Shown here: in pieces, positions 1-6,104 of the stretch
Numbering within the stretch: position 1 is the stretch's first letter
Layout of the letters: each line of letters opens with the position of its first letter
Assembly: GCA_050694275.1 (NCBI GenBank)
Contig: JBOGXF010000208.1
Location: 1 to 11,017, forward strand
Source: JBOGXF01 sp050694275
Lineage (GTDB): Bacteria; Actinomycetota; CADDZG01; WHSQ01
Direction of reading: 5' to 3'
DNA: 11,017 nucleotides
Made by a program: the position numbers and the translations under genes
The notes under the pieces: model-generated
What the model was told of the DNA's origin: nothing
Seen by the model: only the letters and a program-made list of their open reading frames with translations
The model's database searches: none

Positions 1-995
1 GGCTACGTTCGCGACAAGGACTCCAAGCTGCTCCTACCGCATGAGGCGCAGGCCGGCGTCGTGCGGCGCATCTTTCATCTCTACGTCGAAGATCAGCTCG
101 GCTCGGAGGCGATCGCGCAGCTGCTCAACTCCGAGGGGCTCGCGACCAAGGCCGGGGTGCCGTTCTCGGCGCACACGGTCATCCACATGCTGGGAAACCC
201 CATCTACGTCGGCAAGGTGGTCTTCAAAGACAACAGCTATCCCGGCCTGCACGAGTCGTTGGTCGAAGAAGAGACCTTCGCCGCGGTTCAGCGGATACTG
301 CGAGAGCGCGGCGACTCACAAGCATTAAAGCGTGGCCACCCCGCCGACTATCTGCTGTCCGGGGTGGTCCGTTGCGGGCAGTGCGGGCGCGCCTTCATCG
401 GGACTTCGGCCAAGGGCCGTTCGAACCTCTATCACTACTACACGTGCTCGACCCGGTATCGCTACGGGACGCGCACCTGCGGCGCGGACCGCCTTTCCAA
501 GGACGAGCTCGAGGAAGCGGTCTTGGAGCAGATGGTCGAGCTCTACCGCGATAGCGGGCTGATCGCAGATGCGCTGGCGCAACTGCAGGACTCCGAGCGC
601 GACGAACGGCAGCTGGTCGAGGCACGGGTGGCGGCTCTGCGTCAGGAACAGGCGGGGGCGAGACGCTCGATGGACCGCTACTTCGCGGCATTCGAGGCCG
701 GGACCATGAAGCCGGCCACCTGCCAGGAGCGGTTGGACGGTATCCAGACCAGGTTGGACACGCTCATCGCCGAGGAGCAAGCACTGGCGGCACAGGAGGA
801 AGCCGAAACACCTCCGACACCGGAGCTGGTGGCCGAGTGGGCGCAAACCCTCGACATCGCCCTCTACAGTGGCACCGCGCAGCAGAGAAAAGCCCTCATC
901 CGTAAGCTCGTGAAGGAGCTGCAGGTCATGAGCCGGGACGAGATCATCCCGACCTATCGAGTCCCGGCGCTGGTTCGCGCACCGGGACATCAAGT
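1..995 (+). mobile_element. Probable right end of an integrated element bordering ssrA
   Basis: A large serine recombinase gene abuts the 3' end of a tmRNA gene, a well-known integration target for islands and prophages. The recombinase points towards the tmRNA, and the tmRNA acceptor stem is complete, as expected when an element carries a copy of the target end. The boundary near 995 is inferred from the tmRNA end. The other end and any matching direct repeat lie outside the window, so element size, cargo and mobility are unknown. Confidence 0.4.
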
Positions 996-1056
996 GGAGC
1001 TGCCGGGAATCGAACCCGGGTCCCACGACCCCGCGATAGGGCTTCTACGAGCGTAG
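1..1056 (+). CDS. Large serine recombinase, C-terminal part (5' end outside the window)
   Basis: The frame is open from the first base, so the N-terminal catalytic resolvase domain lies upstream of the window; 351 residues are visible. Residues 1-95 look like the 'Recombinase' DNA-binding domain, with a GYVRD start, the pattern EAxxVRRIF, LNxxG and a GNPIYVGKVV motif. Next comes a zinc ribbon with Cys125-x2-Cys128, Cys149 and Cys160. A charged, Glu/Gln/Arg-rich stretch at about 185-275 is the usual coiled coil. Large serine integrases use these parts to bind att sites and control integration versus excision. The last 20 residues (ELPGIEPGS and following) are the antisense translation of the tmRNA 3' end, so the native C-terminus is probably shorter and the present stop may result from integration. 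The family is clear; activity cannot be judged without the N-terminus. Confidence 0.9.
   Translation, partial: GYVRDKDSKLLLPHEAQAGVVRRIFHLYVEDQLGSEAIAQLLNSEGLATKAGVPFSAHTVIHMLGNPIYVGKVVFKDNSYPGLHESLVEEETFAAVQRILRERGDSQALKRGHPADYLLSGVVRCGQCGRAFIGTSAKGRSNLYHYYTCSTRYRYGTRTCGADRLSKDELEEAVLEQMVELYRDSGLIADALAQLQDSERDERQLVEARVAALRQEQAGARRSMDRYFAAFEAGTMKPATCQERLDGIQTRLDTLIAEEQALAAQEEAETPPTPELVAEWAQTLDIALYSGTAQQRKALIRKLVKELQVMSRDEIIPTYRVPALVRAPGHQVELPGIEPGSHDPAIGLLRA
961..988. repeat. Imperfect inverted repeat between recombinase and tmRNA 3' end
   Basis: GTCCCGG at 961-967 pairs with CCGGGAC at 982-988. Inner bases CGC/GCG extend the stem past a small bulge, leaving a short loop. It lies 6 bases beyond the last encoded tmRNA base and inside the recombinase reading frame. 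On the minus strand it could end ssrA transcription, though no T-run follows. It could equally be an att-site arm, because serine-integrase sites are imperfect inverted repeats. Which role applies is not shown by the sequence. Confidence 0.45.
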
Positions 1057-1355
1057 TTCGCGGTTAGATCTCGGCGCCGGCCGGCCCGCGAACGGCAGCG
1101 ACCGGTGCCCAGCTCGAGAAAGTTGTCCCGTCCTTCACCCCGAGCGTGCTCCGGACGGTGAGCCTGCTAGATGACGCCGGACCCCGAAGTCGCAGGCGGG
1201 CCTCGGGCCGACGGCCATCACTTTAGAGGATGGCGACCGTGCTATTACGCAGCGGCATGTATAGGGTTCCGAGAGGATTTAACGAGGTCACACCCGGAAT
1301 CCTCGGCTCGCTTCTCCTATCCCGGTTCGGTCGAGGTCGATACCAGTTCAGCCCC
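995..1355 (-). ncRNA. ssrA: Transfer-messenger RNA (tmRNA, SsrA)
   Basis: tmRNA with SmpB rescues stalled ribosomes and adds a degradation tag. The 5' end GGGGCTG (from 1355) pairs over seven positions, with one G-U, with CAGCTCC (1002-996), followed by discriminator A at 995. The T-arm is CCGGG-TTCGATT-CCCGG, directly next to the acceptor strand. The 5' segment GGGGCTGAACTGGTATCGAC resembles other tmRNAs. Pseudoknot 1 is visible: CGAGG (1305-1301) pairs with CCTCG (1287-1283), and TTCCG (1299-1295) can pair with CGGAA (1271-1267). GTTCGCGG and CCGCGAAC (1092-1085 and 1063-1056) form a later helix. The length of 361 nt plus CCA is typical. CCA is not encoded. smpB lies about 0.75 kb upstream. 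The tag frame is uncertain (separate entry). Confidence 0.9.
1242..1277 (-). other. Candidate proteolysis-tag reading frame within tmRNA
   Basis: After pseudoknot 1 a frame ends GCC GCT GCG followed by tandem stops TAA TAG (1247-1242), the arrangement seen at the end of tags in other tmRNAs. The peptide would end in His-Ala-Ala-Ala, compatible with ClpXP-type tags although the usual end is Leu-Ala-Ala. The resume codon is not evident: no Ala or Gly codon starts the frame at the usual place. If the second pseudoknot stem uses CGGAA (1271-1267), only three Ala codons remain downstream. The start at 1277 is a placeholder for a ten-residue tag. Confidence 0.35.
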
Positions 1356-1387
1356 TCGATTGCGAACCCCTGTCAAGGTTCTACTAA

Positions 1388-1393
1388 AGCATA
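1388..1393 (-). promoter_or_regulatory. Possible -10 element for ssrA
   Basis: TATGCT on the minus strand lies about 33 bases before the mature tmRNA 5' end. Transcription would then start in the TTTAGTAG region and RNase P would trim the leader. No good -35 is seen at 16-18 bases. A TTGACA at 1376-1371 is too close to the mature end to serve unless the start lies inside the RNA. Weak call. Confidence 0.25.
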
Positions 1394-1429
1394 ACGGCGC
1401 CTGGGCCCAAATCCTTCCTCCCCCCTGAA

Positions 1430-1981
1430 TCAGGCGGAAGGGAGGGCGACCTTTCGCATCGAGACGCCGTGCACGAGAAACGCGAGAGCCAGCACACCGC
1501 TCACCGCGATGAGCGCGGATCCGGCGTGGATACCGGCCAGATCGAACAACGGCGCGGATGCGGCCGCGAGCGGTATGCCCAGGGCAAGGAGCCAGGCTGC
1601 CTCACGAGAGAAGATTCCGGCCCTGAGCGTCGCGATTCCGAACAGGATGGACCCGGCGACGATCGCCGGCGCGCCGATGACGAACGTCGGCCACAGCATC
1701 GGCCCTCCCACGAGCAGACCGATCGAGGTAAGGGCGTAACCGAGCTTTCCGGCGAACCCCGCTTGCTTCTTCTGCACCCCGTGCATACCCGTCAGGGCGA
1801 CGAAGAGCAGCAGCACGCCCAGCACCAGAGCCGAGCCGCCGACCCATTCGGGGATGGGGTTGCTGATGGTCGGATCGTTGTACTCGGCCTCCCCCATCAC
1901 GATGCCGGCGCTGGCCAGAGCGAACAGGGCGGCGCCCAGCAGCGCCGCCACCCTGGCGATCCTGATGTTCTTTGCAGCCAT
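1430..1981 (-). CDS. Unknown multi-pass membrane protein, 183 aa
   Basis: I do not recognise a family. The chosen ATG at 1981 has a strong ribosome binding site, GGGGAGG, seven bases upstream; the longer frame to 2098 lacks one and would almost fill the gap to smpB. The protein is mostly hydrophobic, with about six predicted membrane segments (near residues 9-30, 46-66, 80-95, 98-118, 128-148 and 154-174). Between the first two is a short polar, probably outside, loop (EAEYNDPTISNPIPEW). No catalytic motif or conserved charged pair inside the membrane stands out. It is between smpB and ssrA on the same strand and could be co-transcribed with smpB, but its position alone does not give it a role in ribosome rescue. 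Confidence 0.75.
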   Translation of the reverse strand: MAAKNIRIARVAALLGAALFALASAGIVMGEAEYNDPTISNPIPEWVGGSALVLGVLLLFVALTGMHGVQKKQAGFAGKLGYALTSIGLLVGGPMLWPTFVIGAPAIVAGSILFGIATLRAGIFSREAAWLLALGIPLAAASAPLFDLAGIHAGSALIAVSGVLALAFLVHGVSMRKVALPSA

Positions 1982-1992
1982 GTCGGGACCTC

Positions 1993-2020
1993 CCCATGCG
2001 TGCGAACCCATACGTGCGAA
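1993..2020. repeat. Tandem 14-bp repeat upstream of the membrane protein gene
   Basis: CCCATGCGTGCGAA (1993-2006) is followed directly by CCCATACGTGCGAA (2007-2020), differing at one base. The pair lies 12 bases upstream of the chosen ATG at 1981 and overlaps its ribosome binding site region. It could be a small operator or a local duplication; nothing in the sequence decides. Confidence 0.6.
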
Positions 2021-2108
2021 TGCCTGGTCCGAACGATAGGGCCGGGGGATCGACGGGCCTAGGGGGAAGCCACCACCTTTTTTGGAGGAGGACACCACCC
2101 CCGAGGCA

Positions 2109-2579
2109 CTAGCGGCGGCGGCCGAGCTCCTGCCGGATACGTCTGTCGCTCTCTCGCTTGGCGATGTCGGCGCGCTTGTCGTAGGTCTTCTTGCCTCGCG
2201 CCACGGCGATCTCGGCCTTGGCGAGCCCGTGCTTGAAGTAGAGCCTCAACGGCACGAGGGTTCGGCCCTCTTGGTTGGCTTTCACATAGAGCCTGGCGAT
2301 TTCATCGCGATGAAGCAGGAGCTTGCGCGGCCTCAGCGGGTCGTGGTTGAGACGGTTGCCGTGTGAGTACGGGCTGATGTGTGCCTGCAAGAGCCACGCC
2401 TCGCCGTCCTTCACGACCGCGTAAGCGTCGGTGAGGCTCACCTTGCCGGCGCGGCACGATTTGACCTCGGTGCCGGTCAGCATGATGCCCGCTTCGAGAG
2501 TGTCCTCGATCGTGTAGTCGTGGCGCGCCTTGCGATTCTGCGCGATCAATTTCGTCGGGAGTTTTTCCTGGTTGGCCAT
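2109..2579 (-). CDS. smpB: SsrA-binding protein SmpB
   Basis: SmpB binds the tRNA-like part of tmRNA and fills the role of the missing anticodon arm on stalled ribosomes. The 156-residue length is normal. Visible family motifs are NRKARHDY (15-22), GTEVKS (36-41), the H-x2-PY-x2-GN region (67-75), KLLLH (86-90) and GKKTYDKR (129-136) leading into a basic C-terminal tail that enters the mRNA channel. The start is 9 bases after the S41 peptidase stop, suggesting co-transcription; the ribosome binding site is weak. Its partner RNA gene ssrA lies downstream on the same strand, a common arrangement. Confidence 0.98.
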   Translation of the reverse strand: MANQEKLPTKLIAQNRKARHDYTIEDTLEAGIMLTGTEVKSCRAGKVSLTDAYAVVKDGEAWLLQAHISPYSHGNRLNHDPLRPRKLLLHRDEIARLYVKANQEGRTLVPLRLYFKHGLAKAEIAVARGKKTYDKRADIAKRESDRRIRQELGRRR

Positions 2580-2588
2580 TGCGGCCCA

Positions 2589-3767
2589 CTAACCTTGCGC
2601 GTCGTTGCTCGAGAGGATGATGCCGCGCAGGATCTCGATCGCTCGGACGCGCTGGACTCTCGGATCGTCATCGACCACCACGTCGGGCTCGATGCCTTCA
2701 CCGTTGATGTTGCGGCCCTCCGGGGTGATGTACGCGCCCGTCGTCAGCTTTAGCGCGGACGAGTCGAGCAGCGGTACGACCTCCTGCACCGATCCCTTTC
2801 CGTAAGTCGTCGCGCCGACGATGATGCCCCGCTTCTGGTCTTGCAGCGCGCCGGCGACTATCTCCGACGCGCTCGCCGTGCCCTCGTTCACGAGGACGAC
2901 GAGGGGCACTTCCTCGAACGCGTCGCCGGTCGCGTCGTAGGTCGCGTCATCCGAGCCACCACCTCGGTAAGTAACGATCTCGCCGTCCTCGATGAACACG
3001 CTCGCGACCTCGATCGCCTCCGAGAAGAGTCCCCCGCCGTTGTCGCGCAAGTCGAGGATGATCCCCTCGGCACCTTGCGACCGGAGGCGCTTCACCTCGG
3101 AGTGGACCTGGCGCCCGGCCCCCCTGGCGAATCCCAAGAGCCGCACGTACCCGAACTCTTCCCGGACCACCTTCGACCTGAGGTTGGGAAGCTGGAGCTG
3201 TGCTCGCTCCACCACGATGTCGAGCATCACGCCGTCGCGGTCGATCCCCAGCCGAACCTCGGTTCCGGCCCGCCCCTTGATCGCTCTCACTGCCTCGTCG
3301 AGGTTCATGTTCGTAACTGGCCGGGAGTCAACCCTCGCGATGACGTCGCCGCGCTCGAGCCCCACGGCGCGCGCCGGGCTGGAGGGAAGGACCGAGACGA
3401 TCTCGAGGCGCTTGCCTTTCTGCTTGAGCCACACACCGATGCCGGAGAAGCGACCGGTGCTGAGCTCCTGAAACGACCGGTACCCATTCGGCGTGTAGAA
3501 GAGCGCGAACGGATCATCGTGTCGCTTGAGCGCTCGGATCATCCCCCTGATCGCGGCACGGGCGAGGACGTCGTCGTCGGGCCGGTCGGCCGACGTGGAG
3601 ACGATCGTCTCGTATGCGTCCTGAATCACCTCGATCGCGCTGCCCTCGGCATCTGTAAGCGAGTCGATTCCCTTCTCGTCGGGCCGACCTACGAGAAGCC
3701 CGAAGGAGAACGACCCGAGCCCCACCGCGAGGGCCGCAAGCAAGGCGATCAGCGATTGGCGATTCAT
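2589..3767 (-). CDS. S41 C-terminal processing peptidase (CtpA/Prc type)
   Basis: This is a secreted or membrane-tethered serine protease that trims envelope proteins. Residues 5-27 form an N-terminal hydrophobic anchor or signal. A PDZ domain spans about 100-190 (GIGVWL, SPARAVGLERGD). The S41 core follows, with GYVRL, ILDLRDNGGGL and the catalytic segment: Ser299 in GTASASE, Lys324 in TYGKG (25 residues later, as in the family) and Gln328. A C-terminal GIEPDVVV segment ends the domain. The 392-residue length is typical. The gene follows the M23 hydrolase by 58 bases and precedes smpB by 9. In other bacteria Ctp proteases cut or control wall hydrolases, so acting on the neighbouring M23 protein is a reasonable inference, not shown here. 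Confidence 0.95.
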   Translation of the reverse strand: MNRQSLIALLAALAVGLGSFSFGLLVGRPDEKGIDSLTDAEGSAIEVIQDAYETIVSTSADRPDDDVLARAAIRGMIRALKRHDDPFALFYTPNGYRSFQELSTGRFSGIGVWLKQKGKRLEIVSVLPSSPARAVGLERGDVIARVDSRPVTNMNLDEAVRAIKGRAGTEVRLGIDRDGVMLDIVVERAQLQLPNLRSKVVREEFGYVRLLGFARGAGRQVHSEVKRLRSQGAEGIILDLRDNGGGLFSEAIEVASVFIEDGEIVTYRGGGSDDATYDATGDAFEEVPLVVLVNEGTASASEIVAGALQDQKRGIIVGATTYGKGSVQEVVPLLDSSALKLTTGAYITPEGRNINGEGIEPDVVVDDDPRVQRVRAIEILRGIILSSNDAQG

Positions 3768-3775
3768 TATCCGTA

Positions 3776-3781
3776 AGGGTA
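3776..3781 (-). promoter_or_regulatory. Possible -10 just before the S41 peptidase start
   Basis: TACCCT on the minus strand ends 8 bases before the ATG at 3767, so it could give a leaderless or nearly leaderless transcript. The matching -35 (TGTAGA at 17 bases) fits only three of six consensus positions. Read-through from the M23 gene is an equally good explanation. Confidence 0.2.
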
Positions 3782-3825
3782 GTTGAGAGATAGCCCTGTC
3801 TACAGCAAAAAGGGCACGACGCCGC

Positions 3826-5034
3826 TCACTGCAGGTAGGGCATGGGGTCGACGGGGCTCCCGTTGACCCGGACCTCGAAGTGCAGATGGGGGCCGGTGCA
3901 ATAGCCGGTGCAGCCGACCGCGGCGATGGTCGTGCCTCGGCCCACCCGCTGACCGTCGCCGACGTAGAAGCCCGACAGGTGGTTGTAGGTCGTGGCGAGC
4001 CCGCCGCCGTGGTCGATCACCACGACGTTGCCGTAGCCGCTCATCGCCCCCACGAATGCGACCGTGCCTGAGTCCGCAGCGAAGACGGGCGCACCGTACG
4101 GGGCGCCGATGTCGATCCCGGAGTGGAAGCGCTGATCGCCGAAGATCGGATGCGTGCGGTAGCCGTAGCCGGACGTAACCGGGCCGTTGGCGGGCCACAG
4201 AAGCTGTCCCGTCCCGTGAGGGCTGCCGCTGGAGCCCCCCGCGAGAAGCGCCTCGATCTCGGCCGACTCCCGCTCGTACTGGGCGATGAGCTGCTTGAGG
4301 CGGGCCTGGCGGGACTTGACCCCGGACAGGATCGCCTCTTTCTCGGCGACCGCCCGTTCCTTTTGAGCAAGGAGCTCGGCTCGCTCTGCCCTGAGGGCCG
4401 CGACCGCATCGCGGTCGGCCTCGAGACGCAGCTTGGCGGAGGCGATCTCGTCCTTGCGGTTCTCGACCAGGTCCCGATGCGCCTCGGTCTGGTCTCTCAG
4501 GACCGAAATCGATTCGACCAGCTCGGAATCGGCGTCGAGGGCGGACTCGTAGTAGGAGTATCGGTCGACGAGCTCGGCGAAGGTTTCGGACGACAGCAGG
4601 CTGTCTGCCGCCGCCGTGGGACCGGCCATGTACGCAGCGCGGGCCCGGTCGGTGAACAGCTCGGTGCGGTGGACGAGGCGACGCTGGACCTTGAGGAGGT
4701 CTTGGTGCAGGACCGCGAGGCGCACCTGGGCCCGCTCCAGGCGGTCGGTGGTTTCGGCGATGCGGCCGTCGATCCGATCGAGCTCGACGTCGAGCTCGAC
4801 CACCCGGGCCTCGGCGGCCACGCGCTGCTCGTCGAGGTCGGCGAGCGCGGCCGAAACGTCCTTCTCCCGCGCCCCGGCCCGGGCGAGGTCGCGCTGGGCC
4901 TCGGCCTTTTTGTTCTCGAGGCTGTCGAGGCGATCGTGGGGGCCGGCGGTGGCGGGGAGGGCGAGCGCGGCCAACGACAGCACCAGCACCGGAAGCACCC
5001 ATGCCCGCTCCCGAAGGGCCCTCAGTCCGCGCAT
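3826..5034 (-). CDS. Secreted coiled-coil M23 peptidoglycan hydrolase, likely FtsEX partner
   Basis: This 402-residue protein has a signal peptide (hydrophobic core about 12-28, likely cut after ATA at 30). A long coiled coil spans about 32-130 and 165-265, a Ser/Gly linker about 266-275, and a C-terminal M23 (LytM) domain 279-402. Zinc ligands are His304 and Asp308 (HSGID) and His385 (HLH); His352 in TYNHLS and His383 complete the active site, so it looks catalytically competent. The coiled coil plus peptidase layout matches EnvC and PcsB-like proteins, which FtsEX activates through the coiled coil at the septum. Here ftsE and ftsX lie directly upstream. A Cys pair, Cys375 and Cys379, sits just before HLH. 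The start is fixed by a promoter that makes the mRNA begin on or beside this ATG. Confidence 0.93.
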   Translation of the reverse strand: MRGLRALRERAWVLPVLVLSLAALALPATAGPHDRLDSLENKKAEAQRDLARAGAREKDVSAALADLDEQRVAAEARVVELDVELDRIDGRIAETTDRLERAQVRLAVLHQDLLKVQRRLVHRTELFTDRARAAYMAGPTAAADSLLSSETFAELVDRYSYYESALDADSELVESISVLRDQTEAHRDLVENRKDEIASAKLRLEADRDAVAALRAERAELLAQKERAVAEKEAILSGVKSRQARLKQLIAQYERESAEIEALLAGGSSGSPHGTGQLLWPANGPVTSGYGYRTHPIFGDQRFHSGIDIGAPYGAPVFAADSGTVAFVGAMSGYGNVVVIDHGGGLATTYNHLSGFYVGDGQRVGRGTTIAAVGCTGYCTGPHLHFEVRVNGSPVDPMPYLQ

Positions 5035-5070
5035 CTAAGCCATCCTAGTTAACTCAAGTCACAGAAACAA
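5035..5070 (-). promoter_or_regulatory. Promoter giving a leaderless mRNA for the M23 hydrolase
   Basis: On the minus strand TTGTTT (5070-5065) and TAGGAT (5047-5042) are separated by exactly 17 bases. The -10 fits the actinobacterial TANNNT pattern. Only 7 bases separate it from the ATG at 5034, so transcription should begin on or one base before the start codon. No Shine-Dalgarno sequence precedes the ATG, which agrees with leaderless translation. Confidence 0.65.
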
Positions 5071-5075
5071 ACAGG

Positions 5076-5102
5076 GTAAACAAAAGGGACGAACCCGTCC
5101 CT
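5076..5102 (-). terminator. Intrinsic terminator after ftsX
   Basis: On the minus strand AGGGACG (5102-5096), loop GGTT and CGTCCCT (5091-5085) form a perfect 7-bp stem, followed by TTTTGTTT. This is a standard Rho-independent signal. It lies about 120 bases past the ftsX stop and ends just upstream of the -35 of the next promoter. Confidence 0.75.
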
Positions 5103-5220
5103 CCCGATAAGTTCGACCCCCCGCCCCCCGCGCTTTAGCCACGCCCACTGCGCTTTTGTGCAACATAGGGGCCGCCGGAATCCGCCCCCCCGGTTGCGCA
5201 GAGGCGCGTTGGGGCCTGGA

Positions 5221-6102
5221 TCACACTTCCAGGAAGCGCCGCAGCGCCATGGTTGAGCCGATGAGGCCGACCAGGGTGCCGACGCCCAGCAGAATCACGA
5301 GCACGGTGACGATCTCGCCGGTCGTGAAGGCGAAGACCGGGCCGAGGAACGTCAGCGCCTGGCCGATGCGCGAGAACAGAAGGGTATTGGCCCCGAGAAC
5401 GATGGCGCCGGCGACGAGCGCTCCGACGAAGGCGGCGAACAGGCCCTCGAACATGAACGGAATGCGGATGAACCAGTTCGTCGCGCCGACGAGCTTCATG
5501 ATCCCGATCTCTTCACGGCGGGCGTAGATGGCGAGCCGGATCGTGTTGGCGATGAGCGCCGCGGCGGCGACCATCAGGATGATCGACATCCCGAAGGTGA
5601 TCGTCCGCAGCAGCGAGTTGACCTGGAGCAGGCGCTTGATGATCTCGCCGCCGAAGCGCACCTGGTCGATGCCCGGCGCGCCTTCGATGCGAGCGGCGAC
5701 CTCCTCCGTGTACTTGGCATCGGTCAGCTTGACCCTGAGCGACGCCGGCAATGCGTCCTTCGGGAGGCTCTCGTAGAACTCGGGCTGGTGCCGGTACATC
5801 TGGACGAACTCGTTGTACGCGTCCGTCTTGGTCACATAGGTGACGTTCTCGACCTCCGGATACCCGGCGACCTGCTGCGAGAGCCCCTGGATCTCGTTCT
5901 CGGTGGCGTCGTCGAGCAGATAGGCGGAGATCTCGACCTTCGCCTCCCAGTTGAGGGTCACGTTCTTGACGATCATCCCGAGGATCTGCACGCCGCCGAG
6001 CAGGAGCAGTGAGATCGCAACGGTCGAGATCGCCGCAATGGTCATCAACGGGTTCCGCTTGAGGTTGGTAACGGTCTCCGAGAGGAAGTACTTGACGCGC
6101 AT
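5221..6102 (-). CDS. ftsX: Cell division ABC transporter permease FtsX
   Basis: FtsX is the membrane half of FtsEX; it passes the ATPase signal across the membrane to wall hydrolases at the division site. The 293 residues show the family layout: cytoplasmic N-terminus, membrane segment 1 (about 21-45), a large outside domain (about 50-165), then segments 2 (170-190), 3 (218-243) and 4 (262-285). The cytoplasmic loop ARREEIGIMKLVGA (194-207) is characteristic. The start lies 2 bases after the ftsE stop, with GGAG/GGGG inside the end of ftsE as the ribosome binding site, so the two are translationally linked. The downstream coiled-coil M23 hydrolase is its likely outside partner. Confidence 0.97.
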   Translation of the reverse strand: MRVKYFLSETVTNLKRNPLMTIAAISTVAISLLLLGGVQILGMIVKNVTLNWEAKVEISAYLLDDATENEIQGLSQQVAGYPEVENVTYVTKTDAYNEFVQMYRHQPEFYESLPKDALPASLRVKLTDAKYTEEVAARIEGAPGIDQVRFGGEIIKRLLQVNSLLRTITFGMSIILMVAAAALIANTIRLAIYARREEIGIMKLVGATNWFIRIPFMFEGLFAAFVGALVAGAIVLGANTLLFSRIGQALTFLGPVFAFTTGEIVTVLVILLGVGTLVGLIGSTMALRRFLEV

Positions 6103-6104
6103 CG

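Noticed and set aside
995..1070. A tRNA gene on the minus strand
   Set aside because: The T-arm and acceptor 3' strand are tRNA-like, but no anticodon arm or matching acceptor 5' strand lies within tRNA distance. The partner GGGGCTG is 361 bases away, which fits tmRNA.
1371..1376. Perfect TTGACA (minus strand) as the ssrA -35
   Set aside because: With normal spacing the -10 would fall on GGCTGA inside the mature tmRNA, which is not -10-like.
1171..1428. Plus-strand 85-residue open frame
   Set aside because: It is antisense to the tmRNA gene and has no ribosome binding site or recognisable content.
2040..2108. Terminator after smpB (CCTCGGGGG..CCCCCTAGG)
   Set aside because: The outer arms pair with one mismatch, but the loop is about 30 bases, inner pairing is poor and there is no T-run.
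2841..3776. Plus-strand 311-residue open frame
   Set aside because: It is antisense to the S41 peptidase, whose motifs are complete; long open antisense frames are expected at this GC content.
3800..5002. Minus-strand 400-residue Arg/Pro/Gly-rich frame
   Set aside because: It is an out-of-frame shadow of the M23 hydrolase with composition typical of a shifted high-GC frame.
4123..5052. Plus-strand 309-residue open frame
   Set aside because: It is antisense to the M23 hydrolase; no start signal or domain seen.
5103..5220. Riboswitch (c-di-AMP type) before the M23 gene
   Set aside because: Such switches often precede wall hydrolases and a terminator is present, but I could not find the conserved ydaO-type segments, and the promoter lies downstream of this region.
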